Source of the DNA: Melanocharis versteri
Taxonomy: Eukaryota; Chordata; Aves; Passeriformes; Melanocharitidae
DNA: 64,000 bases
Direction of reading: 5' to 3'
Assembly (NCBI GenBank): GCA_013397845.1
Contig: VZTG01007409.1
Location: 1,192,368-1,256,367 of the forward strand
Below the pieces are notes generated by a model. The model made no database searches. It saw only the letters and a list, made by a program, of their open reading frames with translations, and was not told the DNA's origin. Below, piece by piece: positions 26,001 through 36,110 of the stretch. Positions within the stretch are counted from its first letter, which is position 1; every line of letters starts with the position of its first letter. Position numbers and translations under genes: made by a program.

Positions 26001-29000
26001 TTTTAAAAATTAATGAGCCTTGGAAGGAAATGAAGCTGAGAGAGTATGAAAGCATATGAATTTCTCCTATACAGAAGAACTAGCATTCATTAAGCTGTAA
26101 CTCTACACTGTTCAAAGCTCCAGTCCACTTCAGCAGTAGACTAGTATGAGTAAGGACTATAGAGTCCAGGGTATGTGTTTTTCTATAGCCTGGAAAAATA
26201 TATTACTGCATCTGTGGATAACAAAATTAGCAAAGACATTTGCTTTGTTACAGAGACATGTGCCTTCCTGTGCATTAGAAGTAATAGAATTGATTTTCCA
26301 ATAGTCTGAGAAAATAGGAGGTTTATATCCAATGTTAAATTTGGGGCCCTTTGCAATGGTAGCAATTGTAAACCTAATCCTATTTTGACACTGTCAGATG
26401 ATGGGAATTACATAACTGAGTATGTTTAAAATGGCAGTCTGAAGTTTTTGGTACTAGTTAATATTAGAACTTAAAAGAGGTGAAAATGAATGTTCTTAAA
26501 AATAATTATATTAAGCAAGATACCTTTAAATCTTTCTTTTGTTTCTCTTTTTTACCAAAAAGTATTAAAAATGTAACCCTTTATAGCTCTCTTTTATGTG
26601 CAAGGAAGTGGAAACTATTGGAAAGAAATAAATTGGATTATTCACAGATTTTTTTTTTTTCCCAGCTATGACCACATAATTTGGAGGTTACATATGAAGA
26701 GGGTATGTTACTAATTCTTTCTCATTTACCAAGAAATAGTCTTGGAGAACTCATGTCCCAGGTCAGAAAGCTAAAGAAGGGCATATTGACCTGGCTTCCT
26801 CTTGTTCTGTGTATTTCAGACTTTTTCTCATATTCAGTCTTCTACTGAGGGTCATTTTTACACAAAACATTTCTACCAATATGTCTGTATCAAATGAAAG
26901 TTCACAGTTATTGAACATACTGTGTTCATAGTTACACAGCTGTAAATGTTATTCCTCAAAACCATCTTGGAATAAGCTATACAAAGACAGCACAGATCAG
27001 ACAGAAACAACTGTGCCTATGGTAATGAACCATTATACCTTCATCACTGAGTGTAAATAAAGAAATACAACCTTACAACTCTGAAAGGAAATTGCTGTCA
27101 GATATGACAAATTGTATTTCCTGGCTCTATGATTGGTAAATTTATATTTAGTCTTCATTTGATTACTGGTCACTACACTGTGTTTATTGCATCATCAGTC
27201 ACTAAGGAGTGATCAAATAATTTTAATGAAGACACAGATTCAGCATTAGAAATGAAGACTTTTGAGGAGACACGCATTCTTTCGCTTTGAAAAAGCAGCT
27301 ATGCAATGGGTGAGCTACCAAAAATGGGTAAGATTGAGTCTGTGTTCTTTCCAGATAGCCACTGTTATAACTTTTAAAGAACATTATTAGATGCAAGTAG
27401 AGTTGATCTGATGGAATCCAGTATCTGGACAGTTCTGCTTCTCTCATGAGTATGCAGGATGTGTGGTCCCAAAATCAGCATAGTGTTCAGGTGCTAGTCA
27501 CAAGAGGGAGCTCAGTGCTTCAGAGCTTTAATAGAAATAGATCCAGACTGAGAAGCAAAATTTGAATTTTTTGTAAAAGGATATAGGGTTGGTAAATTAA
27601 TAGCAATTTTCAGTGCTTGGACTATGTTACTTCAACTTGGATTTATCCTAGAACATCAATCTTTGACATTAAAAAAGATTAATATTTCACACTCGGCTAA
27701 TATATAGCTCGCTTTCTCTGGCTTTCATCCCTCTAGTTTCTCATATTTCTATTTCTTTATCAAAAGTAAGCTTAAAATGGAATGGAACCTGACAGGTTAT
27801 AGCAGCATTTTAAGGCCAAAAAAAAAAAGCAAAACCAGTAATATTCTATTTACTCTATCCATCTTAGGAATGGACTGGACACAAACTTATTATCATGGTT
27901 AAAAACATTCAGAACTATAAGTTTGAAATATTATAATATTTGAAATTATATGATAAATAAAATGTAAGCAAATTGAAATAGCATCTTTCAAAAAATTCCA
28001 GTTGCACACTAAGATATGCTGGTTTGATAACCACACATGGCATATGAATTACAGATCATCAAACCTGGGGGCATGGTGTTGATTTGCACCTAAATGGGCA
28101 CTTACACCAACAACCCAGGAAGCAGAGAGTGGATGAACTGCCACAGAGCCAGCCTGGTTATTTAGACAATTAATATACTTGCCTGGAATATTTCAGTTTT
28201 AAAAAATGCCATTTTTGAACTGAGGAACCACCAATTGATAAAATTGTGGCAAGGTGATCCTGAAAGTAAGGGTATTAAAGCTAGAAATTGTGACAATTGA
28301 CACAAAATTTTCAAGAAATCCAAAATTATTTTAATCTTTGTAGGTGAATAATTTAAAAATTGTGTTAATTCCCCTTCATAAGTCATATCATGGAAAAAAA
28401 GTATAATTTGTGCACTCCGGAGTTTGTTGTTCCAGATTAAGCTCAGCCGATTTTTCAACAATGACCCATTTTTTATTTGCCTAACCCACTCCTGGGTGTT
28501 GCCTGGGTGACATAGTTGTTCAGATGTTGTGGGCTTCTTCAAGTGTTTACTTATCAGTAGTGCAAAGCCTGTGGAAAGGATTGGCTTGCTGAATTGGATT
28601 TACAACTGTTGTTCTTCCCCAGAACAGTGGAAAGTAACTGAAATGGTCGTATTCCTCCTTCTTGCTGCAGATTCCCTTATCTTCGTGTGTCTTAACCTAC
28701 ACTATCTTTGACAGTCTCCCCCTTTCTCACGCTCTACATTTTCTGGCTTGTTTCCCACTCCTCCTTGCAAAACCTACATTATCCTTGTCTTCTCTTGGCC
28801 ATCTGCTTTGAAAATGTCTGGCAAAGCGGGTAATTTAAAAAGTAGAGTCTGCACATATCTCACCAGCAAAAGATTTGTCATAGTTGCAAAATAAACGCTG
28901 AAAAAAATAACCTGTGCTACACCCTTTCTAGGAAGTTCTGGATCCTGTGGCAGTTTTAGTGCTTAAATCAAGTTTAGGTCTAAAATGTACACTTTCAGAC

Positions 29001-29560
29001 TATAGTTGTGGACTTCATGACAAAAGTACTTGTTAAAATTCCATACTCTGTGTTATGCAGTTGTGCAACATAAATCAGACTAATGAACCCTTCTGGCCTT
29101 ACAAAGTTTTGCTCTTTTAATTTCAAAGGGCCACTGTGTCCCTTTGGTGAGCACCAAATCAAGTAGTAGGGTGTTACTAAGGTAATTTATTAGGAAAAAA
29201 ACCCTAAACATTAAATATAGTAGCATATTTCTTAAAATGTACATTTTAAATCAATCACTTTATGAATTGAGTTTATTTTTAAATTTTAAAAAGTTATTTT
29301 CTGGAGAGAAAGCACTATAATTTTGGATAGCATAAGTTTGTGCTTGCAAATAATGGAATCCTTGAATTAAGAAAAAATCTCAACCTCAATTTTGAATGCT
29401 ATCAATGATTCTATGATAGACTCACACAGCGTGATTCAGAATTTATATTTCCATGTATAAATAATGGCTATATAATATCCATTATTTATAAAGAAAAAAA
29501 AAAGACTTGATTAAAATTTTCTACTTTTATTGTCTTTGTCAGAAGACAGAATGATGAGTA
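23051..29560. other. Non-coding DNA, nothing recognised
   Basis: AT-rich single-copy-looking DNA. Homopurine and homopyrimidine bits occur, such as a CCTTCCTCC run near 24590-24613. The largest frame is 126 codons on the minus strand (28162-28542), without recognisable domains. No transposon ends or RNA genes were seen. Confidence 0.6.
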
Positions 29561-29567
29561 ACCTGCT

Positions 29568-29605
<38 letters not shown>

Positions 29606-29970
29606 CCTAATCTGAAGTACCTTTTATCCATTAAAAGTTTTCTTCAAAAGTTTTTGGCCAGACTATGGTGAATGTCTGGCTTTAGAACTATTTTCCCTCT
29701 TGTTTCTCAAAAAAGCAAGGTGTGCATTATTAAATTGTCTGGATAGTCTTCCATTACTGTTTATTGTCAGCCTCCCTAAAACTGTAAGAATTTGTTGGCC
29801 ACTTTTTGATGTAATTCCTATGAGTTTAATCAGCAGTAACCAACTCTTTGGAAAGGAGAGGCTGTTAGGGTCCCATTTATGGAGAATGTAAAGACAGATC
29901 TCTTTTCTTTCCCTTATGGATGTGCAAAAGTCAAGGTGCAACAGTTGTCTGACCGAGAAGCACTTGCTTC
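29561..29970 (-). mobile_element. Possible retrocopy with 36-base A tail
   Basis: On the minus strand a body of about 356 bases (29961 down to 29606) runs into 36 consecutive A (29605-29570). The bases beyond the tail are ACCTGCTTC on the plus strand (29561-29569), abutting the tract. A near copy, ACTTGCTTC, lies at 29962-29970. This layout (duplication, body, A tail, duplication with 8 of 9 bases equal) is that of a target-primed retrotransposed transcript. The body holds a 92-codon minus frame (29663-29941) that I cannot identify. A 1-mismatch 9-mer within a few hundred bases can occur by chance. Birds have few poly(A)-tailed retrocopies because CR1 does not prime on poly(A). Confidence 0.3.
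29570..29605. repeat. Poly(T) tract, 36 bases
   Basis: The longest homopolymer in the window, uninterrupted. It may be the A tail of a minus-strand insertion and may also be an assembly-sensitive site. Confidence 0.95.
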
Positions 29971-30966
29971 AATAACCAGACGACAAACACACATGTGATT
30001 CAGCCATAACAAACAATGCCTCTTCCTTTCCAGCAGGTCTGAAAGTGGAAGATTGGCAAGGCAGACAGGGATATTCCAGTGAATGGAAGAGAAGACACAA
30101 AACTGTAGGAAACCAGGCTTCACTATTTGCTCTTTTCAGTAGCAAAGACAATTCACAAAACAGAGGAGACACTTTCTCATGTGGCCGTTAATTAAGTTCA
30201 AAAGAGGCTGAGTATCTTACCCTGAGTGCAAAATTGTGGAAATCCTGCTTTTAACCATCTAGTTGCTCTTGCAATCAAGGCAACAAAGCATGCTACAAAT
30301 TAGCCCAGGACAATTTGAGGTAATTTCAGTACCCCTTAGAGGCAGTGCCTTGGCAGCCAGGATCTGATCTCAGGATCTCCTCAGCCACACTTTTCACCCA
30401 GAGACATCTCATCCCCAGAGGCTTCTAGCTGTATCCCACTGCTCTTCTCTGAGGAAACCTGAGGAGGCACAGATGGTCCAACTCTACAGCTCTAAAGGCA
30501 CTAAGAACATCAAAGTCAAGACTTCATTTCCCTCCAGCACAGCAGGTTTTAAAACAACAACAACAACAAAAACCTCCTAAACTGTCTATAGCTCAGGAAG
30601 TAATCCCAGCACAAATTGGCAAGAACTCAGATAACTTCAAATTGGAAAATGTGCAATTAATTTCCTAAATGCAAGGTGACATGTCTGAGAAGATGGTCTT
30701 TATTTGAAATCAAGGACAGTTGATTAAAAATTGTGCTCTCTACTTAGAAGGAAATAGTCATCCTTAATCTATGATTTAGAGCATGATTTTATTGTACTCT
30801 CATTCAAATATGCAGTGCCTGATTGAAAAGGAAGCAAATCTAATTAATTAATATTGGCCTCTCTTTACCATGCATCTGCCCTGCACTTCCTAAATGACAA
30901 TCCTAAACATCAGAAAAAGACAGAACTCTTTATAATCAAGGATCTTATAAACAACAAAATTAAAAG
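29971..30966. other. Non-coding DNA
   Basis: No gene or interspersed repeat recognised. A short (AAC)n run sits at about 30553-30569. Confidence 0.6.
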
Positions 30967-30984
30967 AAAAAAAAAAAAAAAAAA
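30967..30984. repeat. Poly(A) run, 18 bases
   Basis: A pure A run that forms the sharp left boundary of the CpG-rich block at 30985. Confidence 0.9.
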
Positions 30985-31196
30985 GGCACCCACAGCTCCC
31001 CGAACCGTATCCTATTGCTAAGAATAATCCAACGGCATTTCAGCCGCCCCGCCGAACAGACAGGCCTTACATCGCGCCCTGGGTTTCGCCAACGCGGGGC
31101 CCTGGCGAGGGGCCAAGGGAAGCAGGTTTCAGCGGCGCGAGCCCTCCGCTGAGAGCGCCCCACCGCCGCTGCCCCCCCGGCCGGGGCACCGCGCAT
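30985..31196. promoter_or_regulatory. Isolated CpG-dense block, possible small CpG island
   Basis: I count roughly 23 CpG dinucleotides in about 200 bases, with GC-rich runs such as GCGGCGCGAG and CCCCCCCGGCCGGGG. The flanks are AT-rich and nearly CpG-free. The left edge is an 18-A run and the right edge drops abruptly to AT-rich sequence at about 31197. Such density normally means an unmethylated promoter-type island or recently arrived DNA. The minus strand is open throughout, with an Ala/Arg/Gly-rich product that GC-rich DNA produces trivially. I do not recognise it as rRNA, an LTR or a known repeat. A promoter for an unannotated transcript, a translocated fragment and an assembly artefact are all possible. 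Confidence 0.45.
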
Positions 31197-31733
31197 TCAT
31201 TTTATGTGTAGTGCTCCTGTGCCTCGCAACTGCTATGTCTGATATTTTCTTTATGACTTCAGCTTATTTGAAGATTTGGCTGCAAGATGCATTTTCACAC
31301 AGTGCTCAATGCAAAGTCTAAAGCTCGAGCTCAGAAATGCAGTCTACCAAATTGAAAGGAGCTAACTTGATCTCTAGATATAAATAACTGCGGAAAGACG
31401 GGGGCATCTACTCCTATGCAGTTTCAATAATTTCTGGCATGTGTGATGACACCAAAAATGTTATACCAAAAGTACATGCAACCTTAGCTGTCGGTTGGGT
31501 GAAATTTCTTCACAGATACCCAACAGAAACATAGAGAAGTCAGAAAAGTAACATTAAGTCACTAGTAGCAGACAACAACCACAAATACTCACCACCACCT
31601 TTGTACTCTATGCCATAGACTGGCATTCCAACCTCTCTAAGCCATCTAACTGCAATTTCCCTCTAGAAAGTTACGAGTGACCAGTATACGGGTTTTTATG
31701 GATCATTGTGCCTGAAGGACTAAGCTGGAGTTT

Positions 31734-31797
31734 GGGAAGGGGAGGAGAGTGATAGAGAGGGGAGATAAGAGGAGGGGAGGGGAGGAAAAGAAAAAAT
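31734..31797. repeat. Purine-rich GGGGA low-complexity tract
   Basis: Irregular repeats of GGGGA, GAGGA and GATA. It lies about 50 bases to the left of the CR1 3' end at 31846. Confidence 0.8.
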
Positions 31798-31845
31798 ATT
31801 GGATGTCTAATCAGAGTCACAAGTGCATGAACTGCAGGTATAATG

Positions 31846-32185
31846 TCACAGAATCACAGAATTTTCTGCATTGGAAGGGACCCACAAGAATCTTTGAGTC
31901 CAGCTCCTGGCCCTGCACAGGACCATCCCCATGTGCCTGAGAATATTGTCCAAAAGCTTCTTTATCTCAGACAGGCTTCATGCTGTGGTCACTTCCTTGT
32001 GGAGATCATCCCAGTGCTCAACAACCCTCTGGGTGAAGAACCTTGTTTCTAATACCCAACCTAAAACCCCAAGGCTTCCCTGGCATAACTTCAGGCCATT
32101 CCCTCTGCTCCTGTCACTGGCAGCCAGAGGGAAGAGATTAGTGTCTGTCCCTCCTCTTCCTCTCACAAGGAAGTTTTCTGTAGTT
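31846..32185 (-). mobile_element. CR1 LINE, 5'-truncated 3' end
   Basis: On the minus strand this ends in the CR1 terminal repeat (TTCTGTGATTCTGTGA, read from 31861 to 31846). Upstream is typical CR1 3' text: complements of TTGGAAGGGACCC, of the segment about a contested hospital-like phrase CAACCCTCTGGGTGAAGAA, and of CCTGTCACTGGCAGCC. Left-end truncation at about 32185 removes nearly all of the coding region, as is usual for CR1. Open frames on the plus strand here are antisense shadows. The copy is moderately diverged and certainly immobile. Confidence 0.9.
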
Positions 32186-34508
32186 TTTCTAAAGTTACAG
32201 ATTGGTGGATGGAAGAAGGGATATCTGCTAGCTGGACATGGATTTCCTTTTCCTTTCTCTTGGAGTTTCCAGATTGTGTTTGGTATTCTACTCTAAAGGT
32301 TAGGTTTCAGTCTTTGCAAAAATAAAATGAAAGTCAGCCTGCTGACAAATACGTTGTTTCAGATGTTTATCTTCTCAATTGTTGATGAAAACCCTTTCCA
32401 ATTTGTGCATAGACTTCCATTAGGAAATTTTTTCCTTTTTTTTTTTAAATACAAAACACTTGTTTCAACAGATTTTCTCTCAGTGTTTCAGAAGGGTGAA
32501 TAATATTGAATGAACGAAAATAGAGATGTTGTCTGTTGCAGAACAAAATCTCCAAGCCATTAGGAGACTGCTGTGGCTGGATTTTTCTCTGTCCATGCTT
32601 TTAGGATTTAGGGGTTAAAAAGAAAATCTGTATCTGTATTTCTCCACAGAAAAATATGCCGGTGATCTGACCTCAATCAATGATCTCTTAAGATGCAGCA
32701 GAGGTGCTAGAAATGGCTAAGAAGAGACAGTTGGAGGCACATATTAATCATATTTATTGTACACTTCACACTGATACTTGACTGATTAATCCAAAACACC
32801 TCTTTCCAGCAGCTGGAAAAGAGGTTGATTTTTATCTCATCCCTAGCATTCCCATCAAGTGATGAGGTATAAAATTTTTGCCTGCAAACTCAAATTGAGA
32901 AAAAGGTCAGACAGAATCAATATTTTTTTCACACACTAAAACTTTAAAAAACTGTCCAACTGGATATTTTCAGGTCTGCTGTTAATATATGGAGTGAGTT
33001 CCATGGATGATACTGTGATTTTCCAAAGTACTTAAGCATATGTTTGATTTTAAACTCTGAATAATCACATTTTCAACAGAATTTAATCAGGCACACCAAA
33101 CTAAGGATGGAGTTGGAGGCAGATAGCAGTCCTTCCACACCCCTCAATCATCACCTCTAGGAGTTTTGCTATTTGGATGCAGGTGGCCCAGCTATTTTGG
33201 AGGAATTTAGGTTTGGCAAGCATTTACCTGGAAGCCAGGATAAAAATGCATTAAAAAATTAACCAAATCATATGATGGAGAAACAGCAAAAATCTGTTAT
33301 TATGTAAAATAGGCAGGAAAAAAAATACGGTACTTCTGAGCTTTAGGATTTATTTATGGGTTCAGTTGCTTCAAGACCATCATGATTGCAAAGAAGTCTG
33401 CAATTAATATTTCCTGTGATATTTCACAGTCAAGTTATAATAACAATTTTGTATTTGACCAAGTGCGTAGAACCTTCTAGCTGCATTCAAAATGAGCAGT
33501 CTGGAGACAAAATAGTTATCTGCACATACAATGGTATCAGTGAAAAATTCTGCTGGACTCTTGTTTCTCATAAGGAGCAGCAAGAGTAGGTCTAAATATA
33601 GTCACCACGGAGGCTGAATTCCTCATTTCTGCAATGCAGTTATTCTTCTGGCATTAGAGACAAGTTAAAAGTTATTAATACGTCTATTGTCATGAAGGTC
33701 TAAATACTGTTCAAATGTATTTTGGTATTTTTTTAGTTGACCTCTCAAAGTATCGAAGTTCCAACTCAAAGATGGAGTTCCATCTTTAGTTTGTATGGAT
33801 ACAGTGCTGCAGTATTGGAAAGCAGCAATACAATAACAATAGATGTAATACCAACCTCAGTCTTGCAAGTTATTTCATATGCAAATGAAGGGACACTGAA
33901 AGTAATCTTGAGCATGGCTTTAAAGGCCTAATTTACTCAAAAATGCTATTGTCTAGTTACATAAGAGAACAACTGGGTTTTTTATGATGTCTTAAATTCT
34001 GGAGCTTTTAAATTCTCTAATCACAACTGTGGGTGAGTCTGTCCTGAAGATTTCCGTGTCACTTGTCACTAAGCATTTTCCCCTTGCCTTCACAATGGTG
34101 GAAAAAACCTAATCAGTCTGGTTTCATCATGCTAAAGGGTATTTGCTGAAAATTCATCACATATGGTCAGTGTAGTTTGGTGAGTGCCAGATTTTGTTAA
34201 CAAACTCTGTCTACTAATTTTACCACCAAAGTTGAACTTGCCAGAGATCCCTTTCCTTGATGGCACTACTGAGAGTCTTTGTCAAATCTGGAATGGGCAA
34301 ATAAGTTTAAAGAAAAGAACTGACTTAAACAACTGTACAAAACTCAAAGTGCTTCCAATGAATCAGTACTTTGGTTTTGAAAAAAGCTGACATAAAATTT
34401 TCTTGTCTGGTTTTTGTTCTGCAGTCACTTTTAAAATTCCTGGCTCAAGCCAGGCTAGTAGGTAGAAACAGAAGATGTTACAGACCTACCTTTCTTGTGG
34501 ATTTTTTT

Positions 34509-34612
34509 ACAAAAAAAGAAACAAAACAAAACCAAAAAACCCTAAACCAAACCCAAAAACAAAAACAAAAAAAACCCCAAAAAATCAAAACCACCAAAAA
34601 ACAACCCCCCCA
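34509..34612. repeat. A/C-rich low-complexity tract
   Basis: About 100 bases made almost only of A and C, in irregular AAAAC, AAACC and CCCAAA units. It ends in a run of C and leads directly into the TA/TG array. Strand asymmetry is strong, with nearly no G or T. Confidence 0.9.
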
Positions 34613-34658
34613 TTATATACATACATATATATATATGTATATGTATATGTATATATGT
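34613..34658. repeat. (TA)n/(TATG)n array
   Basis: An alternating purine-pyrimidine array of TATATA with TATG units, continuous with the A/C-rich tract to its left. Confidence 0.9.
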
Positions 34659-35542
34659 CAAGAATATCTGATTTTGCAACTAAGACCAAGTTTTGCAAAT
34701 CTGTTTAAGACAATTTAAACCCAACGTCCCACCTGCCAAAAAATATTAAAAATAGTTATTGGTAGTGATATTTTATGTCAGAAATCTGATGTGACTCCAG
34801 ACTGGACTTATACATGGATACAAGTTTCCTTAATGATTTAAGAGATAGAAATATCATCATAATTGTGTTTTTATGAAAAACTTAGTTTCACATAAATAGT
34901 CTGAAAAGTATTTGTATTTTATAGTGATAGCATCCTGATATAGCTGGATTTGAAGGCTCAAACTTTTCTTTCCAAGTCACAGAAACAACAGGAGATAATG
35001 CTTTTGTTGGTTTTGTTTTGGCACATTGTAAAGAGATAATGGAAGTTCTAACTGCAATAGATATCTTTGAATCCAGATATGATTTATTTTAAATTAAATA
35101 TGAGAGCAAACACAGGCGAGACAGTCTCTGTTTCAAAAAAAGCAGGCCTGGAGAACATTATGAAAATTATTCCCTAAGACTTAGCAAAAGCAAAGTTGGA
35201 TGTGAGTTCTTAGTGGTGAGAACAGGATTTATACTGAACAAAACATGAATGTGACAGAAAGAGAATAGTGCTTTGTGCCATCCAGAAGCAATGACATTGG
35301 CATTATGGCCAATAAATTAAGGTAAACTAGGTAAATGAAGAAATGTATGTAGCAATTAAGATTAATTCAGACAAAATATAGGCAAAACCAAATGTGTTCA
35401 GCCGACGTTCAGATAATCTTCATCTCATGTTGTTGAAGTTAATCTACGCACTTGCAAGATCTTGAAGCAGGAGTAATGACGAGTTGGATGTGTTAATTCA
35501 TCAAGTGGTGAAGCAGCTCAATAAACTTAAAGCACAGACATG

Positions 35543-36110
35543 TCACAGAATCTTAGAATTGTAGAGTTGTTTGGGTTGGAGAAGACCTCTAGGATCAAGT
35601 CCAACCATTAAGCCAACACTGCAAAGTCCACCACTAAACCATGTCCCCAAGTGCCACATCTATGCATCTTTCGGATACCTCCAGGATGGTGACTCCACCA
35701 TTTCCTGGTCAGTCTCTTCCAGTGCTTGATAAGTCTTTCTGTGAAGACGCTTTTCCTGATATCCAATTTCAACCTCCTCTGACACAACTTGAGGCCACTT
35801 CCTCTCATCCTGTCACTTGTTCCAGGGGGAAGAGACTGTCCCCCACCTAGCTACAGCCTCCTTTCAGGTAGCTGTAGAGAGTGATAAGGTCCCCTCTGAG
35901 CATCCTCTTCTCCAGGCTAAACAACCTCAGTTCCCTCAGCCACTCTTCATAAGACTTGTGCTCCAGACCCTTCATCAGCTTCGATGCCCTTCTCTGGATA
36001 TGCACCAGAACCTCAATGTCCTTCCTGAACTTGGGGACCCAGAACTGGACACAGATATTAAACAGAATCGGCCTCCATACTGAGTTCTGGACAACATTAC
36101 TTGTGCCCAG
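35543..36110 (-). mobile_element. CR1 LINE, about 570-base 3' fragment
   Basis: The 3' end is at 35543, with the CR1 terminal motif (AATTCTAAGATTCTGTGA on the minus strand). Reading leftwards it contains classic CR1 3' text: TCCAACC before the tail, GGTGGAGTCACCATCC, AGCCTGGAGAAGAGGATGC and GTCCAGTTCTGGG. The minus frame at 35608-35808 preserves the CR1 ORF2 C-terminal pattern (LKLCQRRLKLDIRKSVFTER). Frames elsewhere are broken, and the 5' part of the element is missing beyond about 36110. No flanking duplication is expected for CR1. It lies in the same orientation as the copy at 31846. Confidence 0.93.

Larger units (their letters stand above)
32186..35542. other. Non-coding DNA between the CR1 copies
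   Basis: AT-rich DNA without a recognised gene. It contains an A/C-rich tract and a TA/TG array near 34509-34658. A perfect octamer ATGCAAAT lies at 33879-33886 but is too short to call alone. Confidence 0.6.

Noticed and set aside
29403..29420. ATGATTCTATGAT, resembling the CR1 3' terminal repeat
   Set aside because: The adjoining sequence has none of the CR1 3' text, so it is a short chance match.
31749..32296. Overlapping plus-strand frames (63 to 121 codons)
   Set aside because: They run antisense through the CR1 fragment at 31846-32185 and are shadows of it.
33879..33886. Perfect octamer ATGCAAAT in a 64-codon open frame
   Set aside because: An 8-base motif is expected about once in such a window on either strand, and the frame has no recognisable product.
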